Shown piece after piece: positions 1-9,403 of a stretch of 64,000 nt of DNA. The stretch spans positions 38,903 to 102,902 of the forward strand of contig JAHECY010000004.1 of NCBI GenBank assembly GCA_024641505.1. Reading direction: 5' to 3'. The notes below the pieces were generated by a model that searched no databases, was not told the DNA's origin, and saw only the letters and a list, made by a program, of their open reading frames with translations. Both the position numbers and the translations under genes were made by a program. The stretch is from Gammaproteobacteria bacterium. Its GTDB lineage: Bacteria; Pseudomonadota; Gammaproteobacteria; SG8-11. Positions within the stretch are counted from its first letter, which is position 1. Each line of letters begins with the position of its first letter.

Positions 1-510
1 CCGGCCGGCGGACAAGCCGCGCCGCACTTTTTTCCAAAGCAGGGGCGACAGGTTGAAACCCACCAGATAGTCCAGGGCACGGCGCGCTTGTTGCGCGTTT
101 ACCAGATCCGTGGACAGCTCACGGGGATGCTCCATGGCTTCCTGGATGGCGCGTTTGGTGATTTCGTGGAACACCACGCGGCCCACGGTTTTGTCCTCAA
201 GCAGGCCTTCATCATTGAGCATTTCATAAAGATGCCAGGAAATGGCCTCGCCTTCGCGATCGGGGTCAGTCGCCAGGTAGAGGGCGTCGACGCCCTTCAA
301 AGCTTTAACGATAGCGTCGACGTGTTTCTCATTCTTTTCGATTACCCGGTACTTCATTTTGAAGTCGTGACCCGGATCCACGGCGCCTTCCTTGGGCAGC
401 AGATCACGGACATGACCGTACGAGGCCAGGACTTGAAAGCCCCGTCCCAGGTATTTTTTGATGGTGTTCGCCTTGGCCGGCGACTCGACGATTACCAGTG
501 CTTTGCCCAT
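1..510 (-). CDS. topA: DNA topoisomerase I, N-terminal part (cut by window edge)
   Basis: This encodes the start of type IA DNA topoisomerase I, which relaxes negative supercoils by cutting and rejoining one strand. 170 codons are visible from the ATG (complement of 508-510) to the left edge, so the domain carrying the active-site tyrosine and the C-terminal zinc ribbons lie outside. What is visible is the Toprim domain: the catalytic Glu in VIVESPAKA at residues 6-14 and the acidic motif TDPDREGEAI at residues 81-90. No stop codon interrupts the frame. It is the last gene of a minus-strand run dprA-smg-topA, a usual gammaproteobacterial order, with 124 bp between smg and topA. Identification is by motif and context and is close to certain. 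Confidence 0.95.
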   Translation of the reverse strand, partial: MGKALVIVESPAKANTIKKYLGRGFQVLASYGHVRDLLPKEGAVDPGHDFKMKYRVIEKNEKHVDAIVKALKGVDALYLATDPDREGEAISWHLYEMLNDEGLLEDKTVGRVVFHEITKRAIQEAMEHPRELSTDLVNAQQARRALDYLVGFNLSPLLWKKVRRGLSAGR

Positions 511-634
511 GATGTAATGAACAATCTCTATCTTAGTGTAACTGTGAAAATCCGGTTGCAGGCCGAAGTGGTACGTGTGCCGTCGTGTAACGTGCTGTGG
601 TCAACTTATCATTGCACTGGATGTCGCGTCCGGA

Positions 635-1114
635 TCAGTGCAGATTATTGGGCAGTTCGTCCAGCACCATGTCTTCCATCCAGGTCAGGGCTTCTTCCCT
701 GCCGGGTTGGTTGAACAACACCATTAACACTACCCACTTGAGTTGGTCGATGTCAAAGTCATCACTGTCCAGGGCCATGGCCCGATCGATGACCAGTTCG
801 CGCGTATCCTGATCCAGCACACCCACTTGTTCGAGAAACAACAGGAAGCCGCGACAGGTAACGTCCAGCTTCTCCATCTCCTGTGGGGCGTACATACGGA
901 TGGAGCGTCCCTGGGTCGGCATGGGTTCCTGGGTTTGGCCCCGTAATTGGGTCAAACTTTCCAACCAGTCGAACGCCTTGTTGATTTCAGAATGAAGAAA
1001 TCCCGCTTCCTTCAGTTCCACTTTGAGTGACTCGGGATCCGAATACAGATTGGCATCATCATCCATATAGTTCTCAAAGAGATACATCAGTACATCGAAC
1101 ACGTTTTCTTTCAT
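635..1114 (-). CDS. smg: Smg family protein (DUF494)
   Basis: A 159-residue protein of the Smg/DUF494 family. It opens with MKENVFDVLMYLFENYM, the typical start of the family, and carries an acidic N-terminal segment (DDDANLYSDPES) followed by helices; no membrane segment or catalytic motif is seen. Its molecular role is not established. Length matches the family. It lies 18 bp after dprA and before topA on the same strand, the arrangement seen in many Gammaproteobacteria, so it is probably co-transcribed with both. Confidence 0.9.
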   Translation of the reverse strand: MKENVFDVLMYLFENYMDDDANLYSDPESLKVELKEAGFLHSEINKAFDWLESLTQLRGQTQEPMPTQGRSIRMYAPQEMEKLDVTCRGFLLFLEQVGVLDQDTRELVIDRAMALDSDDFDIDQLKWVVLMVLFNQPGREEALTWMEDMVLDELPNNLH

Positions 1115-1132
1115 TGTCCCAACCTGTCGTTG

Positions 1133-2257
1133 TTATCGCAGTCTGGTGTAACGCCCGTCAATCCCTGTTACAAAGCCCTGCAATTCTAATACCAAAAGAA
1201 TGGACGAAACGGCTGCGGGCGTCAATCCACTTCGGTTTATTACTTCATCAATAGACACGGAAGTGCTGCTGATATTTTCAAGGAGCTCAGCCTGCTCGGG
1301 GGTTAAGCCATTCATTGCGCGAGGTATCTCAGGCAACGATATTTCATTTGGGGTTGTCATTCCTCTACAGATATCGGTTGTTTGATTAAGTTCACTTAAA
1401 ATATCCGGGTAACGCTCCACCAGTTTCGCGCCTTGCTTGATCAGATGGTGGCAACCGCTGGATTTGGGGTCATGAATGGATCCGGGCACCGCAAATACCT
1501 CGCGACCCTGCTCCAAAGCCAGCCGGGCGGTGATCAGGGATCCGCTGCGCAAGGTGGCTTGGACGACAATGATGCCGACTGACAAACCGCTGATAATCCG
1601 GTTACGCCGGGGAAAATGCCCCGGGTGGGGCGCGGTGGCGAGTGGAAACTCGGACACCAGTGCGCCCCGGTCGATAATTGTCTGGGCGAGTACCCGATGA
1701 CTGTGGGGGTAAACCCGATCCAGGCCGGTACCGAGTACCGCCACCGTCGTACCCTCCGGGTGATGCAGGGCGCCACGGTGGGCGGCGGCATCGATACCTT
1801 GGGCCAGCCCACTGGTGATGCTGTAGCCCTGAATGGCCAACTGCCAGGCCAGATTAAATGCGTTCTCCCTGCCGTAAATCGTCGGATTGCGGCTGCCCAC
1901 CAGTGCCAGTTGGTGCAATTGCAGTAATGTGGGATCGCCACTGACGAACAACACCGGAGGTGCGTCGCTAAGGTGTTTCAATGGAGCCGGATATCGGGGG
2001 TCAAGCAGGGTGATAATATGATTGGTGGGCGCCTGAGCCCAGTTTAAATGATGCTCCACGCGGTGCCAGTCCGGATTTCTCAGGCAGGCGCTGGTACCGG
2101 CGGGCAGTTCCCGTGCCACTCTGTCAGGCTCTGCAATGATGTCAGCCGGCGTGTGGCGGGAGGCCAGTAGATGCAAGAAGCGGTTCGGGCCGATACCGGG
2201 AACGAACAGGAGTGCCAGCCAACAGGCCAGCTCATTGGTGCTGAGTGCTGTCATCAC
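1133..2257 (-). CDS. dprA: DNA-processing protein DprA
   Basis: DprA protects incoming single-stranded DNA and loads RecA during natural transformation; it acts in the cytoplasm. The 374-residue protein has the family's three parts: an N-terminal helical region with a helix-hairpin-like VPGIGPNRF segment (19-27), a central Rossmann-like fold with GSRNPTIYG (121-129) and SGLAQGIDAAAHRGAL (from 149), and a C-terminal winged-helix domain (about 310-374). Two ATGs lie side by side (2257 and 2254); either may be used. It starts a minus-strand run with smg and topA. Presence of dprA alone does not prove natural competence. Confidence 0.95.
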   Translation of the reverse strand: MMTALSTNELACWLALLFVPGIGPNRFLHLLASRHTPADIIAEPDRVARELPAGTSACLRNPDWHRVEHHLNWAQAPTNHIITLLDPRYPAPLKHLSDAPPVLFVSGDPTLLQLHQLALVGSRNPTIYGRENAFNLAWQLAIQGYSITSGLAQGIDAAAHRGALHHPEGTTVAVLGTGLDRVYPHSHRVLAQTIIDRGALVSEFPLATAPHPGHFPRRNRIISGLSVGIIVVQATLRSGSLITARLALEQGREVFAVPGSIHDPKSSGCHHLIKQGAKLVERYPDILSELNQTTDICRGMTTPNEISLPEIPRAMNGLTPEQAELLENISSTSVSIDEVINRSGLTPAAVSSILLVLELQGFVTGIDGRYTRLR

Positions 2258-2308
2258 GACTATCCTTGTCGTTGTTGATCACGTCATTCGGATGACGTTA
2301 CCCCGGTG

Positions 2309-3487
2309 TTAGGGATTGCGCAAGACATCGTACAACTGAATGTCCTTGATGGTGTCCATCACCAGGCCAAAACTGACCCGATCAAAAGTCTTAAAAACCA
2401 TAATCAGTCCAGACCGGGTGTCTGGTAGCTGTACTGAATCACGTGGATTGGGGCTGATGACATTCCGAATCCGGTGCCCCTTGCGGTACACCGCTAGTAC
2501 ATGGCCCGGTTCAATGCCATCAAATTCCCCAAGATTGATTACCGCTGTCTGATACAGGCCAATACGGGTTACAGCATCCAGGACTTCGATGATTTGCCCT
2601 TCCACCGGAGTCGCCGGTGCGTGGGGCAAATAGTTGGCTCTCATTTCATCGTCCAGAATGGGTAACAATTTGTCGCCCAGCAAGGTTTCTCTCTCGGAGT
2701 TCACGATTTGTAAAGTCGTGGGATTGCCAAAACTTCTTACCAGTGTAGTCCCGACATAAATGGCTTCGAAACCTAATATATCGTCTTCATCAGCATCCTG
2801 GTTACGGTATACGCGTCCCGTGCGATACAAGCTGAATCGGTTGGTTTTGCCGGCCTCGATGCCCACGGCATAAAGAGTGTCGCCACTGCCCGAAATCAAG
2901 TGATTGTCTTCACCGGACACGACATAACCGGAACTGTTCAGCTCCTTCTCGCTGATTACCATGGGTTTAGAAAGAAACTGTTCGATAATTTCAATGGGTA
3001 TTGTGGGGATCGCCCGGTCTTTATGGGTGCGCCGAATTTTGGGTTCGAGTTTTCCGGTGTTGCTGGCGCTGACGATTTTCACAGTTCTCTTTGTGGATTT
3101 TCCTGGCGTGGTGGTGGCCGAGGAGGGGTCCGCCGACGTCCTGCCGGGGCTGGTCATCTGCTGCTCACCGGTGACCGTCTCCGTTTCCACAACCCGTTCC
3201 AAACGGCGCAGCACCGGTTGCCCGTTCTGATAGGTCATGACGATGATGTCGCCAGGATAGATCAAATGGGGATTCTCAATTTGCGGATTGAAGTCCCACA
3301 CATCGGGCCAGCGCCAGGGATCTCGTAGAAAGCGGGCGGAAATGCCCCACAAGGTATCCCCTTTGACGACGGTATAACGCTCCGGTGCATCCGGGGCCAA
3401 AGCGATTTCGTCGCTGCTGGCGCTGGTGCTGACACCCAGAATCAATATCAGTAAAGTAATGCTGATGAGCCGCATGGCTGTCCTCAT
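2309..3487 (-). CDS. Secreted LysM peptidoglycan-binding protein
   Basis: A secreted protein of about 392 residues with one LysM domain, expected to bind peptidoglycan in the periplasm. The ATG at 3487 (MRTAMRLIS) is chosen over the upstream 3538 start because it leads directly into a signal peptide ending near STSASSDE; the ATG at 3475 is also possible. The LysM domain follows immediately (YTVVKGDTLWGISARFL, then a DPWRWPDVW segment and HLIYPGDII). The long remainder, about 290 residues, has no motif I recognise. LysM proteins of this type are regularly found just upstream of dprA and divergent from def, as here. It lies about 50 bp before dprA and may be in the same transcript. Confidence 0.88.
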   Translation of the reverse strand: MRTAMRLISITLLILILGVSTSASSDEIALAPDAPERYTVVKGDTLWGISARFLRDPWRWPDVWDFNPQIENPHLIYPGDIIVMTYQNGQPVLRRLERVVETETVTGEQQMTSPGRTSADPSSATTTPGKSTKRTVKIVSASNTGKLEPKIRRTHKDRAIPTIPIEIIEQFLSKPMVISEKELNSSGYVVSGEDNHLISGSGDTLYAVGIEAGKTNRFSLYRTGRVYRNQDADEDDILGFEAIYVGTTLVRSFGNPTTLQIVNSERETLLGDKLLPILDDEMRANYLPHAPATPVEGQIIEVLDAVTRIGLYQTAVINLGEFDGIEPGHVLAVYRKGHRIRNVISPNPRDSVQLPDTRSGLIMVFKTFDRVSFGLVMDTIKDIQLYDVLRNP

Positions 3488-3727
3488 TTTCTTCGTGTTG
3501 CTACGGCTGAAACTTTTCCCCCGGAAACGCGCGTGCAAACTTTTCCAGGGGGGTTAGCGTATCCGGCTGGGAGGAACCGCCAACAACCGGTAGAATATGC
3601 ACTCTATATCGACCAAACCTATGGATAATTAAACTGTTAACTAAGGCTTGTCGGTTCGTTTTATCCCTTAGGAAAAATGAGTTCTATCACCTCTCGGCCC
3701 ACAAAGAAAATTAAGACTGTAAATATT

Positions 3728-4231
3728 ATGGCTTTATTGAATATACTGCACTACCCGGATCCCCGTTTGCGCAACAATGCCGAACCTGTGGCCACGGTTG
3801 GTGCTGAAGAAAAACAATTGGTCGCGGACATGTTTGAAACCATGTACAGCGCGCCGGGTATCGGTCTGGCGGCAATTCAAGTCAACGTACCCAAACGCAT
3901 TATCGTCATCGATATCAGCGAGGATCAGACCCAGCCCATGTGTTTTATCAATCCCCAGATCAAGCGCCGGGAAGGGGAAGAGCAGATGGAGGAGGGGTGT
4001 TTGTCGGTGCCCGGAATCTACGAACCGGTGGTGCGTTACCGGAGCATCATGGTACAGGCCCTTGACCGTAAGGGATCGGCGTTCGAGTTGGAAGCCGATG
4101 GCTTGCTCAGCGTGTGTATACAGCACGAAATCGATCATTTGGATGGCAAATTGTTCGTGGATTATTTATCGGAAATGAAGCGTACCCGCATTCGTAAGAA
4201 GCTCGAGAAAATGCGGCGTCAGACCTTATAG
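3728..4231 (+). CDS. def: Peptide deformylase
   Basis: Removes the formyl group from the N-terminal methionine of new proteins, in the cytoplasm at the ribosome. The 167-residue protein carries the three family motifs: [17 protein letters not shown] with the metal-binding Cys, and HEIDHLDG with the two metal-binding His and the catalytic Glu. An upstream in-frame ATG at 3677 would add 17 residues not found in the family; the ATG at 3728 ([15 protein letters not shown]) gives the normal N-terminus. fmt starts 2 bp after the stop, so the two enzymes that remove and add the formyl group are translationally linked. Confidence 0.97.
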   Translation: MALLNILHYPDPRLRNNAEPVATVGAEEKQLVADMFETMYSAPGIGLAAIQVNVPKRIIVIDISEDQTQPMCFINPQIKRREGEEQMEEGCLSVPGIYEPVVRYRSIMVQALDRKGSAFELEADGLLSVCIQHEIDHLDGKLFVDYLSEMKRTRIRKKLEKMRRQTL

Positions 4232-4233
4232 CC

Positions 4234-5223
4234 ATGTCTACTGCCGCATCGTCCACCGGGACGCCCGAGCACCTTGTCACGCCTTTGTCCATCGTTTTTG
4301 CCGGCACTCCGGAATTCGCCGCGACGGTGTTGCAAGCCTTGCTGCAAACGCCGCATCACATCCGCGCCGTGTATACTCAGCCGGATCGACCGGCGGGTCG
4401 TGGCCGCAAGTTGCGGCCGAGTCCGGTGAAAGAGTGCGCCTTGGAGGCGCAACTGCCCGTGGAGCAGCCGCAGACCCTGCGTGATGCCGAAGTACAGCGG
4501 CAACTGCAGGCGTATCAGGCGGATCTGATGGTGGTGGTAGCTTATGGCCTGATCCTGCCGCCAGCGGTGCTGGCGGCGTTTCCTCTGGGATGTGTCAACG
4601 TGCATGCCTCCCTGTTGCCGCGTTGGCGCGGTGCGGCGCCGATTCAGCGCGCCATTGAGGCCGGTGACGAGACTACCGGTATTACCATTATGCAGATGGA
4701 TAAGGGCTTGGATACCGGGGCGATGCTCGCGGTCCAGGAGTGCGCTATTACGGCGGATGATACCGCGCAAACACTGCATGATCGACTGGCAGGGATGGGC
4801 GCGTCATTATTATGCGCGACCTTGCCTCGGTTACGAATCGGCGCTCTCAGTCCGGAACCGCAGGATGATGCGCTGGCAAGTTACGCCGCAAAGATCGTCA
4901 AGGATGATGCGCGTATCGATTGGCGACGTTCGGCGCGCGAGATCGAGCTGCAGATACGCGCCTTCAATCCCTGGCCCGGCGCTTACACCGAATACCGTGA
5001 TGGGAACCTGAAAATCTGGAGCGCGCAGGCCGTTGTCGGCGGCAGCGGTGCAGCTCCTGGCACCGTCGTGGCGATCGGCAAAGATGCTATCGATATGAGT
5101 ACTGGTGCCGAGATTTTGCGCATCACCCGGCTGCAAGTTCCTGGCGGTAAACCGGTGGCGGCTCGGGATTTTATTAACGCCCATCGTGATCTGCGGGTCG
5201 GCGCTGGATTTCAGAATGCATAA
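4234..5223 (+). CDS. fmt: Methionyl-tRNA formyltransferase
   Basis: Transfers a formyl group from 10-formyl-tetrahydrofolate to the initiator methionyl-tRNA. The 329-residue protein has the N-terminal catalytic domain beginning at IVFAGTPEFAATVL, the NVHASLLPRWRGAAPI signature with the catalytic Asn and His, and TGITIMQMDKGLDTG carrying the catalytic Asp, then the smaller C-terminal tRNA-binding domain. The first 17 residues before IVFAG are somewhat longer than usual; no better downstream start is visible. It sits between def and rsmB, all on the plus strand with short gaps. Confidence 0.97.
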   Translation: MSTAASSTGTPEHLVTPLSIVFAGTPEFAATVLQALLQTPHHIRAVYTQPDRPAGRGRKLRPSPVKECALEAQLPVEQPQTLRDAEVQRQLQAYQADLMVVVAYGLILPPAVLAAFPLGCVNVHASLLPRWRGAAPIQRAIEAGDETTGITIMQMDKGLDTGAMLAVQECAITADDTAQTLHDRLAGMGASLLCATLPRLRIGALSPEPQDDALASYAAKIVKDDARIDWRRSAREIELQIRAFNPWPGAYTEYRDGNLKIWSAQAVVGGSGAAPGTVVAIGKDAIDMSTGAEILRITRLQVPGGKPVAARDFINAHRDLRVGAGFQNA

Positions 5224-5247
5224 AATTCCCATGTTGGAGTTCTTGCC

Positions 5248-6543
5248 ATGAGTGCCCGGGTGGTAGCGGTAGCAATTTTGACGGAGGTGTTTGCGGGTGC
5301 TTCGCTCACCAGCGCGTGCCAGCAACGGCTGCCGACATTGCATGACAGTCGGGATCGTGCGTTCGCGCAGGAATTGGCCTATGGAGTCTGTCGGTGGCAC
5401 TTGCGTCTGCTGGCGTTGGTGGATGCTCTGTTGGCGCGCCCAATGCGGCAACGGGATTTCGATCTGAATCTGTTGCTGGCGGTGGGACTGTACCAATTGC
5501 TTTATACCCGGGTACCACAACACGCGGCATTGGCGGCGACCGTGCAGGGCGCGGTCGCCATGAACAAAGGCTGGGCCAAGGGGCTGGTCAACGGGGTATT
5601 ACGAAATTTTCTGCGGCGTCGAGATGATTTGTTGGCGGATCTGGAGCACGATCCGGTAACCCGCTGGTCCATGCCGCGCTGGTTGTTGGACACCTGGCGC
5701 CAGGACTGGCCGGACGCTTGGCAACAAATCGCCCGGTGCGCTAACGACTATCCGCCCCTGGTGCTGCGCATCAACCGGCAGCGAACTACCCGCGACCAGT
5801 ATCTTGCACTGCTGCAAGCGGCAGGGTTGCAGGCGGACTCCGTAGCCGGGGCCGAAGATGCCGTTGTGCTGGCGCAGGCCATGCCAGTAGCGGAAATCCC
5901 GGGGTTCGCCGATGGCCTGGTGTCGGTACAAGACGCGGCGGCGCAACTGGCGCTGCCCTTGCTCGAGCTGGCGCCTGGAATGCGGGTGCTCGATGCCTGT
6001 GCGGCGCCGGGAGGCAAGTCTTGTCATATTCTCGAGCGAGAACCGACTTGTCGCCTCTTGTCGCTCGATATCGATGGCGAGCGTGTGGCGCAGATTAGCG
6101 ACAACTTTCAACGTCTGGGGTTGCAGGGTGAGGTCCGAGTCGCCGATGCGGCGGAGCCTGATCATTGGTGGGATGGCGAGTTGTTTGATCGCATCCTGCT
6201 GGATGCTCCATGTTCGGGTTGCGGTGTGATAAGGCGCCATCCGGATATTAAAATATTGAGAAAACAAGGGGATGTGAGCGGGCTTGTGTATCGACAAACA
6301 CATTTGTTGGGGAATTTATGGCCGCTGCTTAAAAACCATGGCAAACTCGTTTATGCCACGTGTTCTATATTAAAAGCGGAAAATGCCGAACGTCTGCACG
6401 CGTTTGCTGCGCAACATGGGGATGCGCGCTGCGACCCGATGGACGTGCCCTGGGGAAGGCCGCAGACGCCGGGTCGGCAAATCTTGCCGGGTGACGGCTT
6501 AATGGACGGATTTTACTACGGTAGTTTATGTAAGTCGGTTTGA
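5248..6543 (+). CDS. rsmB: 16S rRNA (cytosine-967-C5)-methyltransferase
   Basis: Methylates C967 of 16S rRNA with S-adenosylmethionine. The 431-residue protein has an N-terminal NusB-like RNA-binding domain (about 1-140) and a C-terminal Rossmann methyltransferase domain with the SAM-binding DACAAPGGKSCHIL motif, DAPCSGCGVIRRHPDI with the Cys that assists release, and YATCSILKAEN with the catalytic Cys. Length is normal for RsmB. It follows fmt by 24 bp in the usual def-fmt-rsmB order. Confidence 0.96.
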   Translation: MSARVVAVAILTEVFAGASLTSACQQRLPTLHDSRDRAFAQELAYGVCRWHLRLLALVDALLARPMRQRDFDLNLLLAVGLYQLLYTRVPQHAALAATVQGAVAMNKGWAKGLVNGVLRNFLRRRDDLLADLEHDPVTRWSMPRWLLDTWRQDWPDAWQQIARCANDYPPLVLRINRQRTTRDQYLALLQAAGLQADSVAGAEDAVVLAQAMPVAEIPGFADGLVSVQDAAAQLALPLLELAPGMRVLDACAAPGGKSCHILEREPTCRLLSLDIDGERVAQISDNFQRLGLQGEVRVADAAEPDHWWDGELFDRILLDAPCSGCGVIRRHPDIKILRKQGDVSGLVYRQTHLLGNLWPLLKNHGKLVYATCSILKAENAERLHAFAAQHGDARCDPMDVPWGRPQTPGRQILPGDGLMDGFYYGSLCKSV

Positions 6544-6573
6544 TGAAGGATGATCAGGTGAAAGGCGGAAAAA

Positions 6574-7161
6574 GTGTGTAATTTTCTTACTAATGGATTA
6601 AAGCGGCAAGTGGTTACCCCGATCATGTTTGGTGGTTTTCTACTGGCGGGAAACGCGTTGGCGGAGGAGCCGGGATTTACCGTGGTCAGAGTGCACACAA
6701 CGGTGGCGGAGGATGGCGTGAAAGTTTCGGCGCTGCTGAATTTCCAGTTTACGGATACAGTGGCGGAAGCCGTGCGCAACGGCATCCCGGTAACGCTGGA
6801 GGTGAAGGTGAAGGTGGAGCGGCCGGAAAAGTATTGGTGGCCGGAGGAAGTGTCGATGGTCCGCCAGCGCTATCAATTGCGCTACCATGCGTTGTCGCAA
6901 CAGTATCTGGTGCGCAATCTCAATAATGGCGTACAAAACCATTTTGCCAATGTCAGACAGGCACTGGCCATGATCGGGCAGGTTGACGGTGTCACCTTGA
7001 TGAAAGACGCGGATATTTCCGATCTCACCCAATATCGCTTGCTTGTTCGCACCCGGCTCGATATCGGTGCCCTGCCGGTGCCGTTGCGCCTGTGGGCTTA
7101 CCTGGATCCCGGTTGGTATTTGAGCAGTGACTGGTTTGAGCAACCCTTAAACGGCAAATAA
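6574..7161 (+). CDS. DUF4390 domain-containing exported protein
   Basis: A 195-residue protein of unknown function that matches the DUF4390 type regularly found between rsmB and the ntrY-like kinase in Gammaproteobacteria. It starts at GTG 6574; the N-terminal segment up to about residue 30 (MFGGFLLAGNALAEE) looks like a cleavable signal peptide, and an ATG at 6625 is an alternative but would shorten that signal. The body is rich in beta strands (VSALLNFQFTDTVAEAV, KVKVERPEKYWW). The gene ends 2 bp before the kinase, suggesting translational coupling and a possible link between this periplasmic protein and the kinase; that link is inference. Confidence 0.85.
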   Translation: MCNFLTNGLKRQVVTPIMFGGFLLAGNALAEEPGFTVVRVHTTVAEDGVKVSALLNFQFTDTVAEAVRNGIPVTLEVKVKVERPEKYWWPEEVSMVRQRYQLRYHALSQQYLVRNLNNGVQNHFANVRQALAMIGQVDGVTLMKDADISDLTQYRLLVRTRLDIGALPVPLRLWAYLDPGWYLSSDWFEQPLNGK

Positions 7162-7163
7162 CA

Positions 7164-9368
7164 GTGGAAACCAAGCTGCGCACGTTCAAGTCTGATTATC
7201 TGCCGGCGACGATTTTGTTCGTGCTGATGCTGGGATCGCTGGCGTTGATGAGTGACGCCACTCAGGACAATGTGCGATTTCACAAGCTTTATTCCACGCT
7301 GCTGGCCATCAATGTCCTGATTCTGATCCTGCTGCTCTGGTTGATCCTGGTCAATATGGTGAAACTGGTGCGCCAGCACCGACGCCGTATTGTCGGTTCA
7401 CGCCTGGCCGCGCGTCTGGTGGTGGTGTTCGTGGTGCTCACGCTGGCGCCGGTTTCCGCGGTGTACTATTTCTCCATCCAGTTTTTGAGCCAGGGTATCG
7501 ACAAGTGGTTCGATGTACGCGTGGATCAAGCGTTGGACAATGCGCTGGACTTGAGCCGTTCCGCACTGGACTTGCGCATGCGCGAGTATAAAAGGGATGT
7601 TGAGACGCTGGCGCGGAAGCTGATGGATGTGGAAGAGAACATGGTGGCTTTTACCTTGAGCGATTATCGAACGGACAGTGACGCCATCGAACTCACCTTG
7701 CTCACTTTGTCCGGCAAGTTCATCGCCTCTGACAGTGCGGATACCACGGCCATTATTCCCGATCGACCCGATGAAGCGATTATTATCGGCTTGCGCCGTG
7801 GTCGGTCCTATATCGGTCTGGACCCGATCGGTGAGCGGGGCCTGCATATCCGGGTGGTGGTGCCGGTGATCAGCTCCGACCCACGCCGCGATAAATACAT
7901 GCTGCAGGCACTATATCCGGTGGAAGCGCGCCTCAATGATCTGGCGGCCAGCGTCCAGGAGGCATATGCTCACTACCAGGAGGTGGTGTTTCTCAGGGAG
8001 CCACTGAAGAACAGTTTCCTGCTCACCCTGTCATTGGTGCTGTTGTTGACCCTGCTGGCGGCGGTGTGGGCGGCGTTTATCTCTGCGCAACGCCTGGTGG
8101 CGCCGATCAGTGTATTGGCGTCGGGTACCCAAGCGGTGGCGCAGGGCGATTACACCATGCAATTGCCGTTGCCCGACAGCCGGGATGAAATACAGTCGCT
8201 GGTGCAATCCTTCAATGATATGACGCGCAAGATCGCTTATGCCCGGGATGCGGCTGATCACAGTCAGATGCAGGCGGAAAACGAACGCGCTTATTTGCAG
8301 GGCATATTGGAGAGTTTGACATCGGGGGTGCTCACGCTGGATCGTTTTCACGTGTTGCGCAAAATTAATCCCACCGCCACCCGGATTCTGGGCGCTGATT
8401 TGAGTGAATTGCTGGATCGGCGCATGGAAGCCATGGCGGACAGCTTTCCGCACCTTGAGAACGTGGTAAACATGCTCAAGCCGCATCTGGCGGGTAACTC
8501 CGAATGGCGTGAAGAAGTGAGCGTGCTGGGACCCGCCGGGCGTCAGGTGCTGATGTTCCGCGGCAAGGCGCTCACCGGCAGCGGCGGTGCGCAGACCGGC
8601 TATGTGGTGGTATTTGACGATGTCACCGCCCTGATCCAGGTGGAACGTGATGCCGCCTGGGGCGAGGTGGCGCGACGCATGGCCCATGAAATCAAGAATC
8701 CGCTGACCCCGATTCAGTTGTCCGCGGAACGCTTGCGGCACAAATACTTGCCGGGGATGGAGCCGGAATATGCCGATCTCCTGGATCGGGCGACCTATAC
8801 CATAATTCAGCAGGTGCAGGCGATGAAAGAGATGGTGAAGGTGTTTTCGGAATACGCGCGCATGCCGAAAATGAATTTGGTGCCGCTTGATCTCAATGGC
8901 TTGATCGATGAAGTGCTGGACTTGTACCGTGGTACGGATTTTGACGTGCAATTCAATTTGTCGCTGGATCATGATCTGCCGATAATCTCGGCTGACGGAG
9001 ACCGCCTGCGGCAACTGTTGCACAATCTGATTCGTAATGCCCTGGATGCCACGCGTGTCGCCGAGCTTTCGGAAGTCACGTTGAAAACACGCTTGATCCA
9101 GGATGCGGTGCATGCGTTCGTTGAACTGCGCGTGGAAGATACGGGTACCGGCATCCCCGAACACATGATTCAGAACCTGTTCGAGCCTTATGTCACCACG
9201 AAACCTAAAGGTTCGGGATTGGGCTTGGCGATCGTCAAAAAGATCGTCGAGGAACACGGCGGTCTGGTATGGGCGGAAAATCGGGTACATGACGGCGCCT
9301 GTATTGTTATAAGATTACCGGTACCGGATGTTGAAATTCAGGGACTGGCTGCGACGAGCCAGACGTAA
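7164..9368 (+). CDS. ntrY: NtrY-like sensor histidine kinase
   Basis: A membrane sensor kinase of 734 residues. In order: hydrophobic segments near residues 12-32, 45-65 and 85-105, an extracytoplasmic sensing region up to about 280, a further membrane segment (SFLLTLSLVLLLTLLAA), a HAMP linker, a PAS domain (about 375-490), the phospho-acceptor domain with RRMAHEIKNPLTP, and an ATPase domain with NLIRNALDA, DTGTGIPE and GSGLGLAIVKKI. The start is GTG. It is followed by the response regulator gene, so the pair forms a two-component system of the NtrYX type. The signal sensed is unknown; NtrYX in other proteobacteria has been tied to nitrogen status and redox. Confidence 0.92.
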   Translation: METKLRTFKSDYLPATILFVLMLGSLALMSDATQDNVRFHKLYSTLLAINVLILILLLWLILVNMVKLVRQHRRRIVGSRLAARLVVVFVVLTLAPVSAVYYFSIQFLSQGIDKWFDVRVDQALDNALDLSRSALDLRMREYKRDVETLARKLMDVEENMVAFTLSDYRTDSDAIELTLLTLSGKFIASDSADTTAIIPDRPDEAIIIGLRRGRSYIGLDPIGERGLHIRVVVPVISSDPRRDKYMLQALYPVEARLNDLAASVQEAYAHYQEVVFLREPLKNSFLLTLSLVLLLTLLAAVWAAFISAQRLVAPISVLASGTQAVAQGDYTMQLPLPDSRDEIQSLVQSFNDMTRKIAYARDAADHSQMQAENERAYLQGILESLTSGVLTLDRFHVLRKINPTATRILGADLSELLDRRMEAMADSFPHLENVVNMLKPHLAGNSEWREEVSVLGPAGRQVLMFRGKALTGSGGAQTGYVVVFDDVTALIQVERDAAWGEVARRMAHEIKNPLTPIQLSAERLRHKYLPGMEPEYADLLDRATYTIIQQVQAMKEMVKVFSEYARMPKMNLVPLDLNGLIDEVLDLYRGTDFDVQFNLSLDHDLPIISADGDRLRQLLHNLIRNALDATRVAELSEVTLKTRLIQDAVHAFVELRVEDTGTGIPEHMIQNLFEPYVTTKPKGSGLGLAIVKKIVEEHGGLVWAENRVHDGACIVIRLPVPDVEIQGLAATSQT

Positions 9369-9403
9369 CTGCGGGCGAAGCTAACGATTGGGCGGGATTG
9401 GTC